64,000 nt of DNA, from positions 106,861-170,860 of the forward strand of contig NZ_JAEPJQ010000007.1 in the NCBI RefSeq assembly GCF_016827605.1. The letters run 5' to 3'. Source of the DNA: Hyunsoonleella ulvae. GTDB taxonomy: Bacteria > Bacteroidota > Bacteroidia > Flavobacteriales > Flavobacteriaceae. The notes under the pieces were generated by a model, which saw nothing but the letters and a program-made list of their open reading frames with translations, ran no database searches and was not told the origin of the DNA. Every line of letters starts with the position of its first letter. The first letter of the stretch is position 1. Below, in pieces: positions 1 to 8,384 of this stretch. The position numbers and the translations under genes were made by a program.

Positions 1-301
1 AATTATTTCTAGACTTTGCACTAAATTGCTGGGCTAAATAATCATCACAGTTATCAAAGTTTTTTAGATTAATTAAATGTCCAGAAATGGTTTTGTAGTG
101 TATAGAAAGAAATGAAGGCTTCTTTTCTGTTTTAAGGTAATCTGGAATGTCTCTTATCAAGGTAGCATCTGTACTATATTCTTTTACAACATTTGGGATT
201 TTAATAATTTTGGACTTAAAGGAAATTGTTTTATAACAAGATAAATATTTGTCTTCCGTAATTAATGCTTTTAGAAATGTTATTTTGTTAAAAACCTTCA
301 A
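1..301 (-). CDS. FemAB/BioF2-type acyltransferase, fourth tandem copy (partial, runs off left edge)
   Basis: The first 100 codons are visible; the rest lies beyond the window. The reading frame opens at a TTG (301-299) that overlaps the TGA of the preceding gene as TTGA, and no ATG is available nearby. It reads LKVFNKITFLKALITEDKY and continues without a stop to base 1. The segment NFDNCDDYLAQQFSAKSR aligns with LNDYMLDVISAKSRRKFK and TDYLNTNFSSSRRSKFK in the neighbouring paralogues, which places it in the same family. The family (Acetyltransf_6/FemAB-like GNAT fold) transfers acyl or aminoacyl groups. The substrate is unknown; a surface polysaccharide is inferred from context. Confidence 0.7.
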   Translation of the reverse strand, partial: MKVFNKITFLKALITEDKYLSCYKTISFKSKIIKIPNVVKEYSTDATLIRDIPDYLKTEKKPSFLSIHYKTISGHLINLKNFDNCDDYLAQQFSAKSRNN

Positions 302-1467
302 CTTAATGTAATTTTGGTTATTGTATTACTGCTCTTAATAAAATATGCGTTCTTATCTGAAAGATGTTGATGTACTTCTATACAATCCAATTCTTCTTGG
401 ACTTTATATAAAGCATCATAAACGGGACGTTTTAAAAAGTTATAACGTTCATTGGTAAAATCAATCTGTCTGGTTTGGGTAATTATTGTCGGATTGTTTA
501 GTTGTTCTAATAAATAGTGAAGCTTATTACTTGTTACAGTGTTCCTATATTTATATTTGAGTATTAAGTGGTACAAATAATCGAATTTTAATTTTTTTAG
601 AATTCCAATTATCTTATAAAACGAGCTTATTTTGAGAAACAAAGAAATCCCTCTAAGTTTTGCCCAAAAATTATTTTTTTGATAAATTATATGTTTCTGA
701 AAGATATAGTTATCATCTATTAACCGTGATTTATACTCATATTTTCCCTTTAATAAATCAAAAACTTTAATGTTGTTATCATAACACCATTCCAATTGCT
801 TAATAAAATCAGTAAAGCCTAAGTAATATTTAGAATAATCAATATCGTAAGCTCTTACATAGCCATAAATAACTTCATCTCTTATCAAGTTAAGACAAAT
901 GCTAATAGGTTTATTTTTATCGTATATAACAAAAAGTACCGCCTCCTTGTTTCTAATCAGGGGAAGGGCGATTTTAGTATACACTTCCCAACGTGTTAAA
1001 TCATAGTTTTTTATTTTCTTTTCAACAAAACGTTTTTCAATAAGTTTATGAAATTCTGAAAACAAGGTATTGAATTCATTTTCTGAAATATTGCCATAAT
1101 AGGCCTTATATGAAATGCTAAATACCTTCTCTAACCTTCTCCTGTAAGTTTTAAATTTTGAACGCCTACTACTGCTGAAATTGGTATTTAGATAATCTGT
1201 TGTGTCTTTATAGTTTTTTAGTATTATCATGGAGCCTTCAAAACTATTTACCGTTTTAACTGCCCATTTACTTTCATTATAATTAGGAATGAGGTAACTA
1301 GGGAAGTCATACAAACAGAATACTGGAGTAGTGTAAGGATTTGTAGCCTTTTTTAAAGCACTGTTTTTTTCTGTTATCTTATTGAAAAGACTATGAAACA
1401 CAGGTAATTCGTTTCTATTCTCCAAAAAAACACTTAACATGTCCAATCTTTTTATCTTCTTGTGCAT
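298..1467 (-). CDS. FemAB/BioF2-type acyltransferase (GNAT fold), third tandem copy
   Basis: A 389-residue cytoplasmic-looking protein without a signal peptide. The N-terminal half has the basic SSSRRSKFKTYRRR stretch (about 98-111), and the C-terminal half has the family motif GKYEYKSR (about 241-248), typical of Acetyltransf_6/FemAB-like double-GNAT proteins. A tail of about 130 residues follows the motif, longer than in its neighbours. The ATG at 1467 lies inside the end of the upstream copy (16-base overlap), so translation is probably coupled. An internal ATG at residue 10 is an alternative start. Such proteins move acyl or aminoacyl groups onto amino sugars or peptidoglycan precursors. 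The acceptor here is unknown and modification of the local polysaccharide is inferred. Confidence 0.72.
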   Translation of the reverse strand: MHKKIKRLDMLSVFLENRNELPVFHSLFNKITEKNSALKKATNPYTTPVFCLYDFPSYLIPNYNESKWAVKTVNSFEGSMIILKNYKDTTDYLNTNFSSSRRSKFKTYRRRLEKVFSISYKAYYGNISENEFNTLFSEFHKLIEKRFVEKKIKNYDLTRWEVYTKIALPLIRNKEAVLFVIYDKNKPISICLNLIRDEVIYGYVRAYDIDYSKYYLGFTDFIKQLEWCYDNNIKVFDLLKGKYEYKSRLIDDNYIFQKHIIYQKNNFWAKLRGISLFLKISSFYKIIGILKKLKFDYLYHLILKYKYRNTVTSNKLHYLLEQLNNPTIITQTRQIDFTNERYNFLKRPVYDALYKVQEELDCIEVHQHLSDKNAYFIKSSNTITKITLS

Positions 1468-2402
1468 ATAAGTTGTAACTTATAAAGTATTTTATCAAAA
1501 TTGAGTATACCTCCAATTATTTTTTTATCTCTTAAAAATTGAATTATTTTTAGTTCTGAGGCCAATAGTTTTGAAAATAAAATTGAAAATAAAGATGATT
1601 TTTTATAATAAATGCGATAGTTAAAGGAATATTTATGATTACACCATTTAGATTTATATGGAGATACTCCTATGCCCATGTCAAAAACAGTTATTTCACT
1701 TTTTAAACACCATTTTATATTGTTTAAAGTGCAAATATCTCCCATATTATACTTAGAATATGCTGTGTCATATACTTGTATATGGCTGAGCACAGAATTT
1801 TTTTTGTGGTAGTTTAATGTTATTGCTATGGGTTTTGTATTGTTGAAAATAACATGTAATGATGCTTTTTTACTTAAAATTTTATCATAAACCTCATTTT
1901 TTATTCCTATCCAATTTTTTAGATATCTATTTAGAATTTTCTTTTGCTCAAAACGTTTTTTTAGCATTGTAAAGAATTCGTTAAAAATAATTTCAAATTC
2001 CTTTTCAGACATTTCTCCAAAAAACACTTTCTGCTTTATATCATTATCATTTAATAGTTTTCTTTCTTTAGAAAACAAGTTTTTGAGATTTCTTTTACTC
2101 AATTGGTTGTGTAAAAACTCATCTAAAGATTGGTACCTTTTTAGAAAGATCAAAGCTCCTTGATGCTGTTTTACATCTACATACTTTAAATGAGAGTTAT
2201 TGCTTTCTGAGTTGATTTTAATATACCCAGGCACATCTTTTACGATAAAGGTACTTTTGTTTAAAGTAATTTGAGTTTTTTTTGTTAATTCACTTGAGTT
2301 TAGTTCGTTTACAACGCTTTTTAAATTAGGGATATATGTTTTGTCATCAACAAACAAATCAAAAATAAAAGAACTTTGAAAAAATAAACTATTAAAAAAC
2401 AA
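1452..2402 (-). CDS. FemAB/BioF2-type acyltransferase, second tandem copy
   Basis: A 316-residue paralogue of its neighbours. Shared features are the IVKDVPGYIK segment near residue 55, the GEMSEKEFEIIFNEFF helix, KKRFEQKKI and the GVSPYKSKW version of the family motif (GxYxYKxRW in the others). The start must be TTG at 2402 or a later non-ATG codon; TTG gives the expected length. It begins 17 bases after the upstream copy ends. The altered motif (SPYK instead of YEYK) suggests a different acceptor or donor, or reduced activity. The family call rests on motif comparison by eye. Confidence 0.68.
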   Translation of the reverse strand: MFFNSLFFQSSFIFDLFVDDKTYIPNLKSVVNELNSSELTKKTQITLNKSTFIVKDVPGYIKINSESNNSHLKYVDVKQHQGALIFLKRYQSLDEFLHNQLSKRNLKNLFSKERKLLNDNDIKQKVFFGEMSEKEFEIIFNEFFTMLKKRFEQKKILNRYLKNWIGIKNEVYDKILSKKASLHVIFNNTKPIAITLNYHKKNSVLSHIQVYDTAYSKYNMGDICTLNNIKWCLKSEITVFDMGIGVSPYKSKWCNHKYSFNYRIYYKKSSLFSILFSKLLASELKIIQFLRDKKIIGGILNFDKILYKLQLICTRR

Positions 2403-2419
2403 ACTGAATAAATTTAACT

Positions 2420-3427
2420 TTAAATCCTCTTTCTGTTTCTGAAAAACAAAATTTTATGGACATAATTCATTAAATCGTTCCTCCTTAGGAATAATTTAAA
2501 TCTATAGTAATTAGTATAGATTTTTGACAGAATTCTAGCAATTATAGATTTACTGTCAAAATAAAGATGATATTCATACCAATATGTGTGATTTGCCCAC
2601 CTTTTCTTATACTCATAGTAACCTTTAGAAAAATCTAAAGTATCAATTTTATTATCAAAGCACCATTCAAGTTGTTGCATAGTACTTACCGTTCCAAGTC
2701 TATATTTTGCATAATCTGTATCAAAAACCCTTATAACGTCAAACATTACATTTTTAGCAAAGTTTGTTAATGTTATAGCTATTGGCTTATCTTCATCAAA
2801 AATAACAAATAATGCCGCAGATTTATTTCTAATCATTGGAAGTGTTACTTTCTTGTAAAAGGCCCATTCTTGGGGCGTTAAAATATTATTGTTAATTTTT
2901 TTTCTCAAAAAGCGTTTTTTTAAAAGTGTTTTGAAATATGAAAACACATATTCATATTCTTCATTGGTTATTTGGCCATGATATATTTTGAGCTTGGAAC
3001 TAATTGAGTTATCAATTTTTCTTTTGTAAGATTTAAACTTTCTTCTACTTTTTGCACTTATAACATCAAGCATGTAATCGTTTAAATTTGTGTATTCTTT
3101 TAAATGACAGCGATAACCTGGATATTGAACAATTTGAATCGATTTTAAACCAATTTTGTTGTTTAGTGTTGTGGGTTTATAATGAGTGGGTACATCATAC
3201 AGAATAAAAAGTTTATTCTTGAAATCATATTTAGTAAAGTTCTTGGTGAGTTCATAAGTAATTGCTTTGGTATGAGTTTTGCCTAGGTTATAGTACACTG
3301 GCAAATACTCATTTTTTATTAGCGGTAAATTATTAAATATGTTATTTCGCCTCACGGCTTTTTCATAAGAAAAATGCTCTAGCCAAATACTTGTAAAAGC
3401 TTCAGATAAAAAAGGATTATTTTTCAT
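2420..3427 (-). CDS. FemAB/BioF2-type acyltransferase, first tandem copy
   Basis: 335 residues starting at ATG 3427. It has the SAKSRRKFKSYKRK basic segment, the HGQITNEEYEYVFSYF helix, KKRFLRKKI and the GYYEYKKRW motif of Acetyltransf_6/FemAB-like transferases. No signal peptide or membrane helix is visible, so it should act in the cytoplasm on activated precursors. It overlaps the end of the SGNH-like gene by 11 bases, tying it to the acylation cassette. The reaction cannot be named from sequence. FemAB relatives use aminoacyl-tRNA, while other members use acyl-CoA. Confidence 0.72.
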   Translation of the reverse strand: MKNNPFLSEAFTSIWLEHFSYEKAVRRNNIFNNLPLIKNEYLPVYYNLGKTHTKAITYELTKNFTKYDFKNKLFILYDVPTHYKPTTLNNKIGLKSIQIVQYPGYRCHLKEYTNLNDYMLDVISAKSRRKFKSYKRKIDNSISSKLKIYHGQITNEEYEYVFSYFKTLLKKRFLRKKINNNILTPQEWAFYKKVTLPMIRNKSAALFVIFDEDKPIAITLTNFAKNVMFDVIRVFDTDYAKYRLGTVSTMQQLEWCFDNKIDTLDFSKGYYEYKKRWANHTYWYEYHLYFDSKSIIARILSKIYTNYYRFKLFLRRNDLMNYVHKILFFRNRKRI

Positions 3428-4385
3428 TTAGTCTGGCTTTTGATTTTTTCAATACTAATTTGAGGTCCTGACATAATACTTTTGTGAACTTGATAGCACT
3501 ATTAGATTCAAAATGTGATCCATCATAAGTTCTATAGGTGTTATTTGTCTCTGAATAATTTAAGAATTTCAAATTATAGGCTTTGCTTATACTATCAATA
3601 TACGAATTAAAGTTTGGCCAATAATTATTTTCAAAATCTAAAAAATATTTATCGCAAGGCATTCTTACTAAAACAAGAATCCCTTTTTCTTTAAGAAATT
3701 CGATAGTCTCAATAAAATAATCTTTTCTATATGAAGAAATAATCTCATTTTTAGCTTTATCCTCGTAGAACTTGTAGTTTAATGATTTCCAGTGGTCTAT
3801 ATCTTTGTCAGTTATTATACTTTTCTTAGTGTTCAGTCTTATTTCATTCCAGCCATTTTCATGAGAAATCCTATTTGGCCATTGCTCGTTAACATGTAAT
3901 GCATTGTATAATGAAGCAGGGTAAGTTTTAATGATGTAGTTGTAATTAGGGTTGGATGTGAAGTTATTTATCTTTCCAATGGTCAATGTTTTGTCAAATT
4001 CTGTTATCTGCTCATTTTTAATAAATCGTTTTGGAGATGTAAAATTACCAGGACTTACAGACATTATAAAAATCCCATTATCCATGTCAGAAATCTTAGC
4101 CTTAATTGCGTTTAGATAAACACTACCAAAATGAGCTTCATTTAACGCAAAGTTTACAAATGCAGAGTTACTTTCTTTAAAATTAAACAGCTCACTATCA
4201 GTTATATAAGTGGATATTCCCTCATTAGCTCTAGATAGACCTAGAATTAAATTGTTGGATTTTTGTGTAAACTTGTAATAATGTGGGTCGACATAGGTCT
4301 TACTTAGTCTATCTACCATGAAAATATAAGCAAGAATAAATACACAAGCAAAAAGCACTATTTTTAAAATAAAGGATCTAAGCAT
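3417..4385 (-). CDS. Membrane-anchored SGNH-like protein (DltD/AlgJ-type role in O-acylation)
   Basis: 322 residues. One N-terminal membrane helix (about 5-25) is followed by an extracytoplasmic domain. NLILGLSRANEG (about 45-56) resembles the block-I GxSRA/GDS motif, and YDGSHF near the C terminus resembles the DxxH block of SGNH hydrolases. The gene starts 3 bases after the MBOAT gene. This pairing recalls AlgI with AlgJ/AlgX and DltB with DltD, where the membrane O-acyltransferase hands the acyl group to a periplasmic SGNH partner. Transfer to the secreted polysaccharide is inferred. The SGNH assignment is by short motifs only. Confidence 0.6.
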   Translation of the reverse strand: MLRSFILKIVLFACVFILAYIFMVDRLSKTYVDPHYYKFTQKSNNLILGLSRANEGISTYITDSELFNFKESNSAFVNFALNEAHFGSVYLNAIKAKISDMDNGIFIMSVSPGNFTSPKRFIKNEQITEFDKTLTIGKINNFTSNPNYNYIIKTYPASLYNALHVNEQWPNRISHENGWNEIRLNTKKSIITDKDIDHWKSLNYKFYEDKAKNEIISSYRKDYFIETIEFLKEKGILVLVRMPCDKYFLDFENNYWPNFNSYIDSISKAYNLKFLNYSETNNTYRTYDGSHFESNSAIKFTKVLCQDLKLVLKKSKARLNEK

Positions 4386-4388
4386 GGT

Positions 4389-5834
4389 TTAAAACTGAAA
4401 ATAAATAAATGAGTTTTGTCTATTTATGGCAAATAGTACCATAATAATTATATAAGTTAAGCTAAGTGCGTACTTAGTGTAGGTATTTTTATTTATAAAT
4501 AATTCATATATTTTATCATTTCCTTTTTTATAAAATACGTATTGTGTAAAAAGGATTAAAACAATGGATAAAAATATTTCAAAATAGTTGTTTATAATAT
4601 TAAAATGCAAACTTCCAAAATTAAACATGTGCTTTAAATAAGATAAAGCATGTGAAACGTTTGGAGACCTAAAAAAAACTAATGTGAGTATTATTAAACT
4701 AATGCCGGTAAACCATCCCGTTAAGCCTCGTAACCTTTTGGAAAAACCTAAATAATCAAAAATTTTCGACCTTATTTTATTTGAAGAAATTTCGCAAACT
4801 AAAATCAATGCATTAAGTAAGCTCCATATCACAAATGTCCAGTTTGCTCCGTGCCAAAGGCCATTTACAAAAAAAACGATGCTAACAGCTAGTAGCCTTG
4901 AAATCTTTTTCCTCTTAACCAATGGTATATAAATAAAATCACGTAACCATGTCGTAAAGGATATGTGCCAGCGTTTCCAAAATTCTGCAATCGAAGTCGC
5001 AAATATTGGACGATTAAAGTTTTGAATTAAATCAAATCCCATTATTTTCGCTACCCCTATAGCTATTGAAGTATAAGCTGAAAAGTCATAATATATTTGA
5101 AAACAAAAAAATATGCTTCCCAACATTAAAGCTAAGTTATGAGGAGAATCAGGTGTACTAAATGCAGCATCAACGTATACACCTAATCTGTCTGCCACAA
5201 CAAGTTTTAAAAAAAAACCCCATGCAGCAACAATAATACCTTGCTGCATATTTTTTATTGATAAAGGTGTTTTTGATTTTATCTGTGGTAACAAACGTGA
5301 CGCCCTTTCTATGGGGCCAGCTACTAATTGGGGAAAAAAAGCGACGTAAAGTGCAAATTTCCCCAAATGCTTTTCAGGTTTTATAACTCCTCTATATATT
5401 TCAATCGAGTAACTCATTGTTTGAAACGTGTAGAAACTAATGCCTACAGGAAGTAAAATATTACTAAAGTTATAAGAGCTGGTTTCTTCAGCAGAGATAA
5501 GACTTACGCCAAAAAAATCGAATATACTCTGTAGGTTGGATGTGAAGAAAAATAGATACTTAAAAGATATTAAAATACCAACATTGGTTATTATGCTAAG
5601 TATTAGGTAGTTTCTTTTGATACTTTTTTTTGATGCTTTAAAAATCTTTATGCCACAAAAATAATCAACAAGGGTAGATATTATTAATAGAACAAGTAAT
5701 TCAGGCTCATGAGCCATATAAAAATAATAACTTGCTGAAAGCAACCAAGCCCACCGATACCTATGAGGAATACTATAATATCCTGTGATAACAATAGGTA
5801 GGAATATTAGGAATTCAAACGAATTGAATAACAT
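4389..5834 (-). CDS. MBOAT family membrane O-acyltransferase (AlgI-like)
   Basis: 481 residues with about ten hydrophobic segments. It has the MBOAT signatures FFPQLVAGPIERA (about 170-182), FWKRWHISFTTWLRDFIYIPL and NGLWHGANWTFVIW, which contains the conserved histidine. This matches AlgI/PatA-type proteins that move acetyl groups from the cytoplasm across the inner membrane for O-acetylation of exopolysaccharides. It is the first gene of a minus-strand cassette followed by an SGNH-like protein and several FemAB-like transferases. A 444-base gap separates it from the divergent beta-helix gene, so its promoter should lie there. Confidence 0.88.
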   Translation of the reverse strand: MLFNSFEFLIFLPIVITGYYSIPHRYRWAWLLSASYYFYMAHEPELLVLLIISTLVDYFCGIKIFKASKKSIKRNYLILSIITNVGILISFKYLFFFTSNLQSIFDFFGVSLISAEETSSYNFSNILLPVGISFYTFQTMSYSIEIYRGVIKPEKHLGKFALYVAFFPQLVAGPIERASRLLPQIKSKTPLSIKNMQQGIIVAAWGFFLKLVVADRLGVYVDAAFSTPDSPHNLALMLGSIFFCFQIYYDFSAYTSIAIGVAKIMGFDLIQNFNRPIFATSIAEFWKRWHISFTTWLRDFIYIPLVKRKKISRLLAVSIVFFVNGLWHGANWTFVIWSLLNALILVCEISSNKIRSKIFDYLGFSKRLRGLTGWFTGISLIILTLVFFRSPNVSHALSYLKHMFNFGSLHFNIINNYFEIFLSIVLILFTQYVFYKKGNDKIYELFINKNTYTKYALSLTYIIIMVLFAINRQNSFIYFQF

Positions 5835-6066
5835 AATTATACTGTTTTGTTAAGTCTAAGCTAAATTTGGTTTTGTGAAATTAGTATTTTGTTAGCTTGT
5901 TTTTTTAAAAAATAGGTAAATGGCAAATAAAAAAGTTAAATGAATTCGTTTAATTATTAGTTTATATTTTGTTATGATGAATCTATTTGTTTGTTTTCTA
6001 ATTAGTTAAGTGGGAATAGTTATTAAAACTTATTAACATATCTGCTATTTATTTCCACTGTAACCT

Positions 6067-6074
6067 TATTTTTG
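6067..6074 (+). promoter_or_regulatory. Candidate -7 element (TATTTTTG)
   Basis: A perfect match to the Bacteroidota TAnnTTTG element, about 235 bases before the preferred ATG of the beta-helix lipoprotein gene. No clear -33 TTG is seen at the expected distance, so the call is tentative. It would give a long leader that includes the repeats at 6171-6232. Confidence 0.35.
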
Positions 6075-6170
6075 CGCTGCTATTTAAGAATTCGTAATCC
6101 AAAAGGGAATTTAATTCGTATATATTTTAATTAATAAGTTTGTTGTAAACCAACACTTACATTTAGTTTT

Positions 6171-6232
6171 TTTATCGATAAAATATGTATTTAATCGAAA
6201 AGACTCAATTTCAATATGTATTTTATCGAAAA
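6171..6232. promoter_or_regulatory. Cluster of TTTATCGAWAAA repeats, possible operator
   Basis: A perfect 12-base palindrome TTTATCGATAAA at 6171-6182 is followed by two direct copies of AATATGTATTTWATCGAAAA at 6182-6201 and 6213-6232. The copies are offset by 31 bases, about three helical turns, which is typical of protein-binding arrays. The cluster ends 77 bases before the preferred start of the beta-helix gene. No known regulator can be named. Confidence 0.45.
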
Positions 6233-6308
6233 AAAATAACCTTTTAACGTTTTTTAAAAAAATATAAATATTATTGCAATGAATAAAATTCCCAAATCTC
6301 AAAGAATT

Positions 6309-8378
6309 ATGAAAAAGACATCCAATTTAATAATTTACTTTTTTCTAGCAACTATTACTTGTGTATCTTGTAATACAGAGGAATTATATGTTGAACCAGA
6401 ACAGGTTGAAGAAGAAGTTGTTGACAAAACTGAAGAAGAGCCTGTAGAAGAAGAAGAGCCCGTTCAGGTAGATACAAGTTTACCATGTGATTTTGATTTA
6501 AGTAATATACAACCTAACTCAACAGTTGTTATTAATTGTATCCTAGATTTAGGGGGACAAACTATAAACCTACCAGAAAATATAACTTTTGTTTATGAAG
6601 GTGGGGATATAGTTAATGGTCAGTTAAATTTTGCCGATGGAGGTAATTTTGATACCGTGTTTATGAATTCCTCTCTAACAATAGGAGGAATTGCTCCTGC
6701 TATGAAGGATCCGGTTTTCGTATTTAAACCTGAACGATGGAAGATAGTTGAGGGTAGAGTCTCCGATGAACAAGCCAAGACCAATACTGATTTAATGGAA
6801 GAATATTTCCTAACGGTTAAAAACCTTGGAATCAGTACTTTTAAAATTGACAAGTTGGATGCTTATTTTAAAGTTGATGGTTTTCTTAATCAAGCAGTTC
6901 CGGAATTGCATGCTATAAATATTCCTTCTGATTTCAATTTAGAAATGACTTCAAACACACATTTAAGAATGCAGCCTCATGGTCACTTCAGAGCAGTGTT
7001 ACTTGGTATATACGATGAAAAGAATATAAGTGTTACTGGAGGCGTTTTACATGGAGACAGAGAAGAGCATAATTATGGTTCTGGATTTGTAGACTCAGAT
7101 GGTGCTACGGGTAATACACATGAATGGGTAACTGTGATGGCCATAAAAGGGGGGCAAAATATAACGATAGATAATGTGACAATGATGGATCCTGCGGGAG
7201 ATTGTTTAAGTATTGCGAGTATATATCATTATTTTGACCCAAGACACATCAGATCAAAAAATATAAGTATAAATAATACAAAATTTATTAGAGCTCGTAG
7301 AACTAACTTTGTAATTACCAGTGCAGAACAGGTAACAATAGAAAATAGTGAGTTTATTGATGGAGGAATTGATATGCCTAATTCGAATGGGGCTGCCCCA
7401 TCTTCAAACTTAAATTTTGAACCAGTACGAGGGAAAGATCCTGCTACTGGAGAGATTATTGAATATGAAAGAGTAAGTCACATTTACATAAGAAACAATA
7501 AACAGATTGTTAATGATAAAGCTGCTAACCCTAAAGCAGGAGACTTTCAAATATCACATGGAAACGGTCCCATTATTATAGAGGGTAATGAAATGGTTAA
7601 CACAGGTATTTCTTTCACTACTGTAGACGGATTAATAATCAGAAATAACGAAATCATTAACGGAGAGATAGCTGCAGGTGGTTCTGGAAATATCAATAGA
7701 ACTGACACTGTATTTGGAAACGAGATATATGGAAACACCGTTGTGACTGATAAAACAGCTATTAGTATTGCAGGAAACGGTACAACAGTGAGAAACAATA
7801 CTTTTGAAGGTAAAATCGGGGCTTCTTTCGGAGCTGGGGCTACAAATACTTCAGAAGGATCATCTAATACAATATTTAGAGATAATGTGATTAAAGCTGA
7901 AAATAGAGGTATTACAAGTATGAACACCTTATCTAACGTTTTAATCGAGAACAATGAAATTATGATGTTAGCAGGTAGTACTTTTGGTCTTGTACTCACA
8001 AACAGTTGGGATAGTGTGACAGAGGAAGCGAATTTTATTGTTAGAGGAAATACTATTACTGGAACTAAATCTGGGACAGAAAGAGGGGCACCTTCCAGTG
8101 TTATAGGTGCAAACTCAATAACCCTTGAAAATAATAATATGGGAGAGATTCAGATTAATGGAGGTAGAGACATTAATGTTATTGATAATAAAATAGAGGG
8201 AAGTATTGGTAGTAATGGTGTTTTATTTTATGCAGATGCACCAAATACATTATTTGACAGTAATGAAATTACTATATACCCAACCAAAACCCCTTTAAAT
8301 ATCGACTGTGTTGCTATGGCTAATGGTATAAGTCTTTCTTCTACTACCTTTGAAAACCAACAGTGTATTGAAAAATAA
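6309..8378 (+). CDS. Surface lipoprotein with right-handed parallel beta-helix (polysaccharide-active candidate)
   Basis: 689 residues from the chosen ATG at 6309; the frame stays open to an ATG at 6279. The 6309 start gives a compact lipoprotein signal ending in TCVSC with the acylated Cys at residue 21. A Glu-rich linker follows, then a long series of N/G-rich repeats such as NISVTGGVLHGDRE, NITIDNVTM and VTIENSEF, typical of pectate-lyase-like beta-helices. It shares the GDRxxHxY motif and surrounding pattern with the lipoprotein at 61049. Such proteins are lyases, hydrolases or epimerases of acidic polysaccharides. The location inside a polysaccharide locus suggests it trims the cell's own polymer or a similar one. 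The enzyme class is not determinable. Confidence 0.75.
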   Translation: MKKTSNLIIYFFLATITCVSCNTEELYVEPEQVEEEVVDKTEEEPVEEEEPVQVDTSLPCDFDLSNIQPNSTVVINCILDLGGQTINLPENITFVYEGGDIVNGQLNFADGGNFDTVFMNSSLTIGGIAPAMKDPVFVFKPERWKIVEGRVSDEQAKTNTDLMEEYFLTVKNLGISTFKIDKLDAYFKVDGFLNQAVPELHAINIPSDFNLEMTSNTHLRMQPHGHFRAVLLGIYDEKNISVTGGVLHGDREEHNYGSGFVDSDGATGNTHEWVTVMAIKGGQNITIDNVTMMDPAGDCLSIASIYHYFDPRHIRSKNISINNTKFIRARRTNFVITSAEQVTIENSEFIDGGIDMPNSNGAAPSSNLNFEPVRGKDPATGEIIEYERVSHIYIRNNKQIVNDKAANPKAGDFQISHGNGPIIIEGNEMVNTGISFTTVDGLIIRNNEIINGEIAAGGSGNINRTDTVFGNEIYGNTVVTDKTAISIAGNGTTVRNNTFEGKIGASFGAGATNTSEGSSNTIFRDNVIKAENRGITSMNTLSNVLIENNEIMMLAGSTFGLVLTNSWDSVTEEANFIVRGNTITGTKSGTERGAPSSVIGANSITLENNNMGEIQINGGRDINVIDNKIEGSIGSNGVLFYADAPNTLFDSNEITIYPTKTPLNIDCVAMANGISLSSTTFENQQCIEK

Positions 8379-8384
8379 TTTTTA

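Larger units (their letters stand above)
5835..6278. other. Divergent intergenic region between MBOAT and beta-helix genes
   Basis: 444 very AT-rich bases with no credible gene; a 63-residue minus-strand frame here is low-complexity and overlaps the beta-helix start. It contains a perfect TAnnTTTG hexamer-type site at 6067-6074 and a cluster of TTTATCGA-type repeats at 6171-6232, both described separately. It must hold the promoters of the two divergent transcription units. Confidence 0.6.

Noticed and set aside
5835..6278. tRNA or other RNA gene in the large AT-rich gap
   Set aside because: No cloverleaf, CCA end or GC-rich stems were seen.
6111..6302. 63-residue minus-strand frame upstream of the beta-helix gene
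   Set aside because: Low-complexity K/F/N-rich translation of AT-rich DNA, overlapping the phased repeats and the lipoprotein start; no family features.
7547..7999. 150-residue minus-strand frame inside the beta-helix gene
   Set aside because: Antisense shadow of a repetitive coding sequence; the plus-strand lipoprotein is clearly the real gene.
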